Translations under genes and position numbers: made by a program
Assembly: GCA_022795575.1 (NCBI GenBank)
Contig: JAAWGY010000001.1
Span: 1-42,449, forward strand
DNA from: Angelakisella sp.
GTDB lineage: Bacteria; Bacillota; Clostridia; Oscillospirales; Ruminococcaceae
Reading direction: 5' to 3'
Length of the DNA stretch: 42,449 nt
Shown here: piece after piece, positions 24,082 to 30,987 of the stretch
Position numbering within the stretch: position 1 is the stretch's first letter
How the letters are laid out: each line of letters starts with the position of its first letter
Notes under the pieces: generated by a model
The model's database searches: none
Told to the model about the DNA's origin: nothing
What the model saw: only the letters and a program-made list of their open reading frames with translations

Positions 24082-25224
24082 TCAGTCCCCGGCCTTCCCC
24101 CTGCGCCGGGGAAAGTACAGGTAAAGCTGGCACTTCATCATGCCGTTGTAGAGCTTGCGGCGCTTATCCGCCGGACGGCCGAACAGCTCCTCGAAGCCCT
24201 CCACCGAGCTGATGACGGCGTACCCCACCTGCTCCGCCGGGGGGAAGACGCGGCCCATCACCCGGCAGAGCTCCTCCGCCTCGGACTGGCCCAGCAGCCG
24301 CTCCCCGTAGGGCGGGTTGCAGACCACCACCGATTTCTCCTCCGGGAGGGTAAAGTCCCGGATGTCCGCCAGCCTCGTTTCCACCATGGGGGCCACCCCC
24401 GCCTTTTTGGCGTTGCCCGCCGAGATCTCCAGCGCCTCCGGGCTGATGTCGCTGCCCACGGCCCGGAAGGTGGCGTCCTTGCGCACCGCCGAAAGGGCCT
24501 CCTCCCTCTTTTCCCGCCAGACCTGGCCGGGGATCCACCCCCAATGCTCCGCCGCAAACCGCCGGTAGAGCCCCGGGGCGATGTTCTTTGCCTTGTAGGC
24601 CCCCTCGATCAAGAAGGTGCCGCTGCCGCAGAAGGGGTCGTAGAGCCGGGTGTCCGGGTAGATGCGGACAAGGTCCAGAATGCCCGCCGCCAGCGTCTCC
24701 CGGATAGGGGCCTGGTTCTGCACCCGGCGGTAGCCCCGTTTGTGGAGCCCCGGGCCGGTGGTATCCAGCATGATGGTTACAATATCCCGGTGGATGGAAA
24801 ACTGGAGCTGGTACAGGGCGCCGGTTTCCTCAAACCACTGGATGCCGTATTGGGCGCCCAGCCGCTTTACCGCCGCCTTTTTGATGATGGCCTGGCAGTC
24901 CGGGACGCTGTGGAGCTGGGAATTCAGCGACCAGCCCTTGACCGGGAAGCGGTCCCTTTTGCCGATGAACCGCTCCAGGGGCAGCGCCGCCACCCCGTCA
25001 AAAAGCTGGGTAAAGGTGACTGCCCGGAAGCTCCCCAGCACCAGCAGCACCCGCTCGGCGGTGCGCAGCCAGAGGTTGGCCCGGGCCAGGTCCTCCGCCG
25101 TGCCGGTAAAATCCACCCGGCCGTCGGCGGCCGCCACCTCGTCCATCCCCAGCCGCTTCAGCTCCCCGCTAAGGACGCTCTCCAGCCCAAAGCCACAGGG
25201 GCAGGCAAACCGAAATTGTTCCAT
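24082..25224 (-). CDS. THUMP-domain class I SAM-dependent RNA methyltransferase (RlmL/YpsC type)
   Basis: 380 residues from the second of two nearby ATGs, at 25224: GGAGG (25231-25235) is 6 bases upstream of it but directly abuts the first ATG (25230), which is unusable. The N-terminal THUMP and ferredoxin-like domains (about 1-160, FACPCGFGLESVLSGEL) bind RNA. The Rossmann catalytic domain has PFCGSGT at 197-203 and NPPYGER at 303-309, typical of N2-guanine methyltransferases. The target is probably 23S rRNA (m2G), by homology only. Confidence 0.92.
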   Translation of the reverse strand: MEQFRFACPCGFGLESVLSGELKRLGMDEVAAADGRVDFTGTAEDLARANLWLRTAERVLLVLGSFRAVTFTQLFDGVAALPLERFIGKRDRFPVKGWSLNSQLHSVPDCQAIIKKAAVKRLGAQYGIQWFEETGALYQLQFSIHRDIVTIMLDTTGPGLHKRGYRRVQNQAPIRETLAAGILDLVRIYPDTRLYDPFCGSGTFLIEGAYKAKNIAPGLYRRFAAEHWGWIPGQVWREKREEALSAVRKDATFRAVGSDISPEALEISAGNAKKAGVAPMVETRLADIRDFTLPEEKSVVVCNPPYGERLLGQSEAEELCRVMGRVFPPAEQVGYAVISSVEGFEELFGRPADKRRKLYNGMMKCQLYLYFPRRRGKAGD

Positions 25225-25235
25225 ATCCATCCTCC

Positions 25236-25270
25236 AAAAACGGTGGGAAGCCGGTTGCAGCTCCCCACCG
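25236..25270 (-). terminator. Terminator of hpf
   Basis: On the minus strand CGGTGGG pairs with CCCACCG (25264-25270 with 25241-25247), with a secondary AGC/GCT pairing inside, followed by TTTTTGG. It lies about 50 bases after the hpf stop and directly before the ribosome site of the RNA methyltransferase. Confidence 0.75.
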
Positions 25271-25320
25271 CCTATTTGTCACCTTGCCACAGCCTGTCCC
25301 TTTGGCGCCAGACAGGCGTG

Positions 25321-25857
25321 TTAATCCTGGACAGGCTCCAGCAGGCCATAGTTGCCGTCCTTGCGGCGGTACACCACGTTAACTTCCCCGGTATCGCCGT
25401 TGCGGAACATAAAGAACTCGTGGTTCAGCAGGTTCATCTGGAGGATGGCCTCCTCCACGTCCATCACCGACACCGGGAACTTTTTGGTCTTAACCAGGGT
25501 GTCCGGGCCCTCCTCAGGGCTCACCTCCGGGATCTCCAGCTCGGCGGCGACGGGGACAGGGGCCTTCAGGCGGCGCTCCAGCCGGTTTTTGTTCCGGACA
25601 ATCTGGGTGGAGAGGACATCCGCCACCAGATCCAGGGAGATCTGGCGGTCCCGGCTGGTCTTCTCCCCCCGGAAGAACATCCCCTTGGACTTGATTGTGA
25701 CCTCGACCGTCTCCTCGTCCCCCTCGTTGGTAACAACGATGGTGACGTTGGGGTCGTCATCGAAGAACTTCTCCAGGCGCTTCAGGCGCTTTTGGGCATA
25801 TTCCTTAAAGGAATCCCGGATGGTGGTTTTCCGTCCCAGGTAGCTGATGTTCATCAT
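25321..25857 (-). CDS. hpf: Ribosome hibernation promoting factor, long form
   Basis: 178 residues, the long HPF form of Firmicutes. The N-terminal domain (1-100, MNISYLGRKTTIRDSFKEYAQKRL, DDDPNVTIVV) binds the 30S decoding centre. The C-terminal domain (about 118-178, LVKTKKFPVSVMDVEEAILQMNLLNHEFFMF, VNVVYRRKDGNYGLLEP) dimerises and makes 100S ribosomes in stationary phase. A sigma-A promoter lies at 25917-25945 and a small hairpin TTCGGC/GCCGAA in the leader. Confidence 0.95.
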   Translation of the reverse strand: MMNISYLGRKTTIRDSFKEYAQKRLKRLEKFFDDDPNVTIVVTNEGDEETVEVTIKSKGMFFRGEKTSRDRQISLDLVADVLSTQIVRNKNRLERRLKAPVPVAAELEIPEVSPEEGPDTLVKTKKFPVSVMDVEEAILQMNLLNHEFFMFRNGDTGEVNVVYRRKDGNYGLLEPVQD

Positions 25858-25916
25858 AAGGCCACACTCCTTGTCCGTTTTTTAAGCTTCGGCTATTTGC
25901 CGAAATCCTTATCCCC

Positions 25917-25945
25917 AGTATATCCCATTTTATGGAAAATTACAA
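25917..25945 (-). promoter_or_regulatory. Sigma-A promoter of hpf
   Basis: On the minus strand TTGTAA (25940-25945), 17 bases, then TATACT (25917-25922), 59 bases before the hpf ATG. The leader carries a stem-loop TTCGGC/GCCGAA around 25888-25904. The AT-rich stretch stands out against the GC-rich background. Confidence 0.65.
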
Positions 25946-26003
25946 TATCCTTTTGTAAATTTTCTCGTTTTGGAGCCCACGCAGCATCTCCCTGCGCGCC
26001 GCC

Positions 26004-27155
26004 TTAACGGAGCTGCTTCCCGTCCACAAAAATATGCTCCGGCTTTACCAGCAGGCCGATGGGGTCCTCCCCAAAGATCAGGATATCCCCGTCCAGGCCG
26101 GGGGCGATGCGCCCCACCCGGTCCCCGATGCCGCAGATGCCCGCGGCGCTGCCGGAGATGAGGGGGATGGCCTTCTCCCTTGGCACCCCCGCCTTTACCG
26201 CAATGGCCACCGAGGCGGCCAGCAGGTCGATGGGCACCTCCGGGGCGTCGGTGTTGATGGCCACCTCCACCCCCGCCCTTAGCAGTACGGCTGCGTTTTT
26301 TCGCTCCAGGCTGCGCAGCTCCGGCTTGCCCCGGGTGGAGATCACCGGCCCGCAGATCACCGGTACCCCCGCCCCGGCGATGGTCTCCGGGATCAGGTGC
26401 CCCTCGGTGCCGTGGACAATCACCCCGTCCAGCCCAAACTCCCGGATGATCCGCAGGGCGGTACAGATGTCGTCGGCCCGGTGGGTGTGGAAGTGGGCCT
26501 TTACCTGCCGGGTCAGCACCGGGATCAGGGCCTCGCACTTGGCGTCCAGCTCCGGCGGGTCGGTGTCCTCGTCCTCCTTTGCCCTCTGGCAGTCCTCCCA
26601 GTACCGTTTTGCCTTTTGCAGCTCCCCCCGGATGATAGCGGCGATGGCCATCCGGGTGACTGGGGTTTGGGACTTTTCGCTGTACACCCCCTTGGGGTTC
26701 TCCCCCAGGGCAAATTTCATCCCCACCGGGGCTTTTATCACCATCTCGTCCACCACCCGGCCCCGGGTCTTCATGGCGCAGATCTGCCCCGCCACCGGGT
26801 TGGCGCTCCCCGGGCCGGTGACGATGGTGGTGATGCCGTAGTCCAGCGCCTCCTCAAAGGCCCGGTCCAGGGGGTTCACCCCGTCGATGGCCCGGAGGTG
26901 GGGGGTGCAGGGGTCGGTGGTCTCGTTGCCGTCGTCCCCCTCAAAATCCAGCCCCTCCTCCCACATCCCCACGTGGCAGTGGGCGTCGATAAAGCCGGGG
27001 GTGACGATTTTGCCCCGGGCGTCCAGCACCGGCTCCCCCCTGTCCGGGCAGCTCCCCTGGCCCACCGCCGCAATCCTGCCGCCCTCCAGGCGGATATAAC
27101 CGTCCCGGATGACGGCTCCGTCCCCAATATGGATGGTGCCTCCCTGGATGATCAT
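26004..27155 (-). CDS. Amidohydrolase-family protein (imidazolonepropionase-like)
   Basis: 383 residues from the ATG at 27155, which overlaps the upstream stop by 4 bases (ATGA); an ATG at 27176 lies inside the upstream gene. Metal-dependent TIM-barrel hydrolase: H59 and H61 in PGFIDAHCHVGMWEEG, a later HFHTHRADD, and the Asp in NTDAPEVPIDLL. GLDGDILIF near the end is the small beta-domain. Natural substrate unknown (a cyclic amide or similar). It is co-expressed with the unknown protein upstream and is not part of any recognisable pathway in the window. Confidence 0.88.
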   Translation of the reverse strand: MIIQGGTIHIGDGAVIRDGYIRLEGGRIAAVGQGSCPDRGEPVLDARGKIVTPGFIDAHCHVGMWEEGLDFEGDDGNETTDPCTPHLRAIDGVNPLDRAFEEALDYGITTIVTGPGSANPVAGQICAMKTRGRVVDEMVIKAPVGMKFALGENPKGVYSEKSQTPVTRMAIAAIIRGELQKAKRYWEDCQRAKEDEDTDPPELDAKCEALIPVLTRQVKAHFHTHRADDICTALRIIREFGLDGVIVHGTEGHLIPETIAGAGVPVICGPVISTRGKPELRSLERKNAAVLLRAGVEVAINTDAPEVPIDLLAASVAIAVKAGVPREKAIPLISGSAAGICGIGDRVGRIAPGLDGDILIFGEDPIGLLVKPEHIFVDGKQLR

Positions 27156-27550
27156 TGCTCTGTCCCCTTTCCCCATCGGATGTATTTCATCATTAGCTCC
27201 CGGTTGTCTGTCCGTCCCACCTGGCAGCGGATGAGGTATTCCGCCATCACCGCGTCCCGGCCGGAATCGGTTTCCTTATATTGGTCCGGATCCCGGTTTA
27301 CAATGCCGCCCCGGATCCTTCCCTCCGGGGATACTGGTATCTGGTAGATGCAAAAGCCTGTCCAGCTGCGGTAAATATAGAACACCCCGTCCACAAAGCA
27401 GCGGAACCACTTGTCCTCCATCCCCCGGGGGACGTGTCCCTGGCGGAGCAGGGCCAGCTCCGCCGGGGTCAGGTCCATCTGGATGGGGAACGGGGCGTTT
27501 TGGGCGGGCATCTCTTGGGTCTTCCAGTCGCCGCGCTTTGCCTCGGCCAT
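27152..27550 (-). CDS. Conserved-looking protein of unknown function coupled to an amidohydrolase
   Basis: 132 residues from the ATG at 27550 (GGGGAGGTGAGAAGG upstream); the open frame extends 10 codons further without a better site. Rich in aromatic residues: DKWFRCFVDGVFYIYRSWTGFCIYQIPVSPEG looks like a small beta-rich domain with a conserved core, followed by a helical C terminus (DAVMAEYLIRCQ). I do not recognise a named family. Its stop overlaps the amidohydrolase ATG. Confidence 0.7.
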   Translation of the reverse strand: MAEAKRGDWKTQEMPAQNAPFPIQMDLTPAELALLRQGHVPRGMEDKWFRCFVDGVFYIYRSWTGFCIYQIPVSPEGRIRGGIVNRDPDQYKETDSGRDAVMAEYLIRCQVGRTDNRELMMKYIRWGKGTEQ

Positions 27551-27578
27551 CCTTCTCACCTCCCCTGTGGCGCAACGC

Positions 27579-27601
27579 AAAAAGGGGGCGCCGGCCCCCT
27601 T
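27579..27601 (-). terminator. Terminator after the S1-domain gene
   Basis: On the minus strand AGGGGGCCGGCGCCCCCT folds into a 7-bp GC stem and is followed by TTTTT, about 22 bases beyond the S1-protein stop codon. It ends the yab/divIC transcript before the unknown gene at 27550. Confidence 0.8.
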
Positions 27602-27622
27602 CTGCTATCTGTATATCCCTTG

Positions 27623-28081
27623 TTACTTGGACCGGGAGCGGCGGTTGGCGCTGCCGCGGCGGGTATCGATCACCCTTTTCAGGTCGGACATACGGTCGTC
27701 GCTGGACTTTTTGTAGCGGCTGAGCATATCCTCAAAGGCATCGCCGGTGCTGGGCATCGGGGCCGGGCGGTTCCAGGACCGGGGGGGATAGCTCCGCTGG
27801 GGCCTGCCGCCCTCTCTGCCGGCGGGCTGGCCCTGCCGGGGAGCCCCCTTGTCCATCGTCTCCTTGATGGAAAGGCTGATCTTGCCTCCCTCGTTGATGC
27901 CGATCACCTTTACCGTGACCTCATCCCCTACCTTCAGGTAGTCGCCAATGTCCTTTACATAGGTGTTGGCTACCTCGGAGATGTGGATCATCCCAGAGCC
28001 CCCGCCCTCCAGATCCACAAACGCCCCGTAATTCATCACTTTGACAACCTTGCCGGCCACGACACTTCCTACCGATACCAA
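27623..28081 (-). CDS. S1 RNA-binding domain protein (YabR-like)
   Basis: 152 residues from a TTG at 28081, 7 bases after GGGAGG (28089-28094); an upstream TTG at 28096 would lie on the wrong side of that site. Residues 1-75 are one S1 OB-fold (VGSVVAGKVVKVMNYGAFVDLEGGGSGMIHISEVA). The rest is Gly/Arg/Pro/Ser-rich and disordered (REGGRPQRSYPPRSWNRP) with a basic tail. Probably binds RNA or ribosomes. It follows divIC, matching Bacillus yabR. Confidence 0.88.
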   Translation of the reverse strand: MVSVGSVVAGKVVKVMNYGAFVDLEGGGSGMIHISEVANTYVKDIGDYLKVGDEVTVKVIGINEGGKISLSIKETMDKGAPRQGQPAGREGGRPQRSYPPRSWNRPAPMPSTGDAFEDMLSRYKKSSDDRMSDLKRVIDTRRGSANRRSRSK

Positions 28082-28102
28082 ATTCGTTCCTCCCAAAACA
28101 CT

Positions 28103-28402
28103 TCAGTTTGCGCCAGAGATATCCACAAAGACGCGCTCGTCGGGGTGGGCATAGTCCAGCTTTTCCCGGGCGGCCCGCTCCAGCGTGTCCTCGTCCTCCC
28201 GGAGAGAGAGCTGCGCATCCTTGTTCTTCAGCCGCTGCAGCTCCACCTGCTCTTCCATTGCCATCAGCTGCTCCTGCATCTCCACGATATCCAGCCTGGT
28301 CTTTACAAAATAGACGACGAAAAGGATGGTCAGCAGGACACAGGCCAGACGGAGCAGGGAGTTGATGGAAAAAGGGCTCGGCTTCCGCTCCTTTTTGCCC
28401 AC
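28103..28402 (-). CDS. Septum formation initiator DivIC/FtsB family
   Basis: 99 residues from a GTG at 28402, 4 bases after the yabQ stop (AAGGAC upstream); a longer frame would run back through yabQ. A basic start (GKKERKPSPFSIN), one membrane helix (about 18-38, LLRLACVLLTILFVVYFV), a coiled coil (RLDIVEMQEQLMAMEEQVELQRL) and a C-terminal EKLDYAHPDERVFVDIS typical of DivIC. It takes part in the FtsL-DivIB-DivIC divisome complex. Conserved position after yabQ. Confidence 0.85.
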   Translation of the reverse strand: MGKKERKPSPFSINSLLRLACVLLTILFVVYFVKTRLDIVEMQEQLMAMEEQVELQRLKNKDAQLSLREDEDTLERAAREKLDYAHPDERVFVDISGAN

Positions 28403-28406
28403 GCCA

Positions 28407-28988
28407 TCACCGTCCTTTTCGATAGGAAGAAAACCGCAAAAAACCCCGACGATTCCCGGCCCCACCCGGAGACCCGCCGTTTTGTCCACCTATGGAAAGG
28501 TTTTTTCTGCTTTCCTCCTTATTTTTCATATTATACATCATAACCATATGGGATTTCAAGCCGGTTTTTACCCGAAAAATGGTATTTCTTCCCCTTTTTT
28601 CCAGCCTGCGGGCCACCCGGGCGCTTCTGTCCCCCGCCCAGGCAAAGGGACGCCACAAGAAGGCCAGCACCGCCCGCACCCCGGCGATGATCCGGGCGGA
28701 GCATTTCATCACCAGGCTGCCGGCGGTAAAGTAGTACACCGTCCAGCCCAGCACCACCCCCAGCAGGATGAACCAGCGGATCTGTCCGTCGTTGTTTTCC
28801 AGCAGGAAGCCGAAGAGGGCGATGCTGGAAAAGAGGAAAAAGAGGAGGTCCTCTATCAAAACCAGCAGGGCAGGCATCAGGAAGGCGATCCGGGTGATCC
28901 GGAAGAGGTCGTAGAAGCAGCCCAGCACCGCCCCCAGCAGCAGGGACTGGAGAAAGACCGCCGTCTGGCCGGCGATGGTGATCCCCAT
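28407..28988 (-). CDS. yabQ: Spore cortex biosynthesis protein YabQ
   Basis: 193 residues. Five or so membrane helices in the first 120 residues with the family text AVLGCFYDLFRITRIAF and LLFFLFSSIALFGFLL, followed by a basic cytoplasmic tail. YabQ sits in the membrane around the forespore and is needed for cortex formation in Bacillus. It lies between yabP and divIC as in other spore formers. Confidence 0.9.
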   Translation of the reverse strand: MGITIAGQTAVFLQSLLLGAVLGCFYDLFRITRIAFLMPALLVLIEDLLFFLFSSIALFGFLLENNDGQIRWFILLGVVLGWTVYYFTAGSLVMKCSARIIAGVRAVLAFLWRPFAWAGDRSARVARRLEKRGRNTIFRVKTGLKSHMVMMYNMKNKEESRKNLSIGGQNGGSPGGAGNRRGFLRFSSYRKGR

Positions 28989-28998
28989 CGGCGGGCCC

Positions 28999-29274
28999 TC
29001 AGCGGAACAGACGGCTCAGCAGGCCGCCCCCTACCGCCTGGGTATCGCTGTAGCCGATGCTGTAGATCTCCCCCTCCAGGGCCAGGTCGCCGGAAACCAC
29101 ATCAATTTTGCTGATGTGCAGCCCAAAGCCCTTGATGACCAGCTCCCCCAGGTCGGTCATCAGGATCACCGTCTCCTCGTCAAAGCTCTCCACATCGGTA
29201 ACGCCGCTGATGCTTACATTCTTCCGGTCCTCGATGATGATGCTGTGGGGCATTGCCAACTGCTTGTTTTCCAT
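28999..29274 (-). CDS. yabP: Sporulation protein YabP
   Basis: 91 residues with the YabP/YqfC fold: HSIIIEDRKNVSISGVTDVESFDEETVILMTDLGELVIKGFGLHISKIDV. Known from Bacillus to be needed for spore formation, under sigma-E. GGGAGGAAGACG precedes the ATG. A hairpin (CCGGGG/CCCCGG near 29308-29330) lies in its leader. Confidence 0.92.
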   Translation of the reverse strand: MENKQLAMPHSIIIEDRKNVSISGVTDVESFDEETVILMTDLGELVIKGFGLHISKIDVVSGDLALEGEIYSIGYSDTQAVGGGLLSRLFR

Positions 29275-29386
29275 CGTCTTCCTCCCGTTTTGCGGTTTCC
29301 CTCCGGGCCGCCGGGGTGTTGTCCCACCCCCGGTACTGCCGGATACAATAACAGGATATGCGGGAGAAGGGCCGGATAGAACCCGT

Positions 29387-29638
29387 TTACCCCTGGACGA
29401 TGGTATAATTTTGGGAGGCGTTGTCCTTGGTCGTCACCTCGCTTAGCGCCGTTACCTCGATGAGGAGGGGCTTCTGGCCCAGGTTTACCTGGATCCGGTC
29501 CCCCAGCTTTACCTCATAGGAGGCCCTGGCGGGCTTGCCGTTTACCAGCACCCGCTGGGCGTCGCAGGCCTCGTTGGCCACCGTCCTGCGCTTGATGATG
29601 CGGGAAACCTTCAGGTACTTATCCAATCGCACAGTCAT
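29387..29638 (-). CDS. rqcP: S4-domain ribosome quality-control protein RqcP (YabO)
   Basis: 83 residues from the ATG at 29638 (AAAGGAGCG upstream); an open frame continues 19 codons further without support. The S4 domain is MTVRLDKYLKVSRIIKRRTVANEACDAQRVLVNGKPAR, followed by KLGDRIQVNLG. RqcP works with RqcH to add C-terminal Ala tails to nascent chains on stalled 50S subunits. Position between HU and yabP is the same as in Bacillus (yabN-yabO-yabP) apart from HU. Confidence 0.9.
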   Translation of the reverse strand: MTVRLDKYLKVSRIIKRRTVANEACDAQRVLVNGKPARASYEVKLGDRIQVNLGQKPLLIEVTALSEVTTKDNASQNYTIVQG

Positions 29639-29660
29639 CGCTCCTTTCTCCGCGGCGGAT

Positions 29661-29692
29661 AAAAAAGGGGCCGGCACAAGCCGGGGAGCCGG
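29661..29692 (-). terminator. Possible terminator/attenuator between HU and rqcP
   Basis: On the minus strand GCCGG...CCGGC-type pairing (29688-29692 with 29671-29675) is followed by CCCCTTTTTTAT. It lies only 23 bases before the rqcP ATG, so it may attenuate read-through from the abundant HU transcript. Confidence 0.55.
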
Positions 29693-29829
29693 CATCCACA
29701 GCCGTTTGACGCGGTCAGGTCTCCACCGCCCCAGCGCCGCCTGCGGCGGTTTGGCGATGGACGCACCCGCGGGTGCAGTCTGCCTGCATCATCCGGCTAT
29801 GAATACGGCTTCCTACTGTGCCAGCCCCA

Positions 29830-29850
29830 CGGGACAGCAAGCCTGTCCCG
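29830..29850 (-). repeat. Hairpin right after HU
   Basis: CGGGACAG (29830-29837) pairs with CTGTCCCG (29843-29850), 15 bases after the HU stop, with no T run following. It may protect the 3' end of the HU mRNA. A second perfect palindrome GCACCCGCGGGTGC lies at 29763-29776 in the same spacer. Confidence 0.45.
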
Positions 29851-29864
29851 CTACAGAATCTATC

Positions 29865-30143
29865 TTACTTGTTGTTTACGGCATCCTTCAGGGGCTTGCC
29901 GGCCTTAAAGACGGGGGACTTGGAAGCGGGGATGGTGATCGCCTCTTTGGTGCGGGGGTTGACACCGGGGCGAGGGCCCCGCTCCTTGACCTCAAAGGTA
30001 CCAAAGCCTACCAGAGAGAATTTTTCGCCCTGCTTCAGGCCATCGGTGATAGCCGCAAAAACAGCGGATACCGCCTTCTCGCTGTCCTTCTTGGACAGGC
30101 CGGTCCTTTCGGCAACAGCGCTCACCAGTTCAACTTTTGTCAT
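29865..30143 (-). CDS. hup: HU-family DNA-binding protein
   Basis: 92 residues: MTKVELVSAVAERTGLSKKDSEKAVSAVFAAI, then GFGTFEVKERGPRPGVNPRTKEAITIPASKSPVFKAGKPLKDAV. The beta-arm with GVNPRT binds and bends DNA; HU is a general nucleoid protein. It starts 16 bases after mazG, with GGAGGT 7 bases upstream of the ATG. HU between mazG and rqcP is a variation on the Bacillus yab order. Confidence 0.96.
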   Translation of the reverse strand: MTKVELVSAVAERTGLSKKDSEKAVSAVFAAITDGLKQGEKFSLVGFGTFEVKERGPRPGVNPRTKEAITIPASKSPVFKAGKPLKDAVNNK

Positions 30144-30159
30144 TTCAGAATACCTCCAA

Positions 30160-30960
30160 CTAATTTTCTTCTTTTTTGGCTTCCCGCCAAAGTTCGTTCA
30201 GCTCATCAACGTTACAGGACGTAAGCTCCGTACCCTTGCGTTTTGCTGCCTCTTCCATCATCGAAAAGCGCCGGATAAATTTTTCGGTGCTGCGGGTCAG
30301 CGCCTCCTCCGGGTCCGCCTTCATCAGGCGGGAGACATTGGCGGCAGAGAAGAGGATGTCCCCCATCTCTCCAAAGGCCGCGTCCCGGTCCTGCTGGCCA
30401 AGCGCCTCCTCCAGCTCCTCGATCTCGCTGCGCAGATCCCCTATAGCGTCGGCCAGTGTCGGGTACTCAAACCCCACCTTGCCGGCGCGCTTTTGGACCT
30501 TGGCGGCGCGGACCAGGGCGGGCAGCGCCTTGGAGACCGCCTGTAGCGTACTGGCGGCCGTCTCCTGGTGCTTTTCCGCTTTTTTCAGCCTGTCCCAGTT
30601 TTCCAGCACCTGGCCGGAGTTTTCCACCGCCGTGTCCCCAAAGACATGGGGGTGGCGGTAAACCAGCTTTTTGCAGATGCCGTCACAGACATCGGAGAAG
30701 GAGAAGCGACCTGCTTCCTCCTCCATCCGGGCATGGAACACCACCTGTAGCAGAACGTCCCCCAGCTCCTCCTGCAGGAGGACCGGGTCGTCCCGGTCGA
30801 TGGCCTCCACCGCCTCGTAGCTCTCTTCGATGAAATTGTTGCGGATGGTGTGGTGGTCCTGTTCCCGGTCCCAGACACAGCCCTCCTCGCTTCGGAGAAG
30901 CTCCATGATCCTCAGCAGATCCTCGATGTCATAACGTTCCTTCACTGTAAACTTCATCAC
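30160..30960 (-). CDS. mazG: Nucleoside triphosphate pyrophosphohydrolase MazG (YabN C-domain type)
   Basis: 266 residues, tandem MazG domains. The first (about 10-125) has EEGCVWDREQDHHT and FIEESYEAVEAI, then EELGDVLLQVVFHARM; the second (about 160-250) has EIEELEEAL and EMGDILFSAANVSRL. Hydrolyses NTPs/dNTPs to NMP and PPi, cleaning the nucleotide pool. In Bacillus YabN is larger because it also carries an N-terminal methylase-like domain, which is absent here. Lies between the flippase gene and HU. Confidence 0.94.
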   Translation of the reverse strand: MMKFTVKERYDIEDLLRIMELLRSEEGCVWDREQDHHTIRNNFIEESYEAVEAIDRDDPVLLQEELGDVLLQVVFHARMEEEAGRFSFSDVCDGICKKLVYRHPHVFGDTAVENSGQVLENWDRLKKAEKHQETAASTLQAVSKALPALVRAAKVQKRAGKVGFEYPTLADAIGDLRSEIEELEEALGQQDRDAAFGEMGDILFSAANVSRLMKADPEEALTRSTEKFIRRFSMMEEAAKRKGTELTSCNVDELNELWREAKKEEN

Positions 30961-30987
30961 GCAGCCCCTCCAAACGCTTTTACTATT

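Noticed and set aside
29763..29776. Perfect palindrome GCACCCGCGGGTGC as an operator
   Set aside because: A 14-bp palindrome of this composition occurs by chance in GC-rich DNA and no regulator gene is adjacent; kept only as part of the spacer description.
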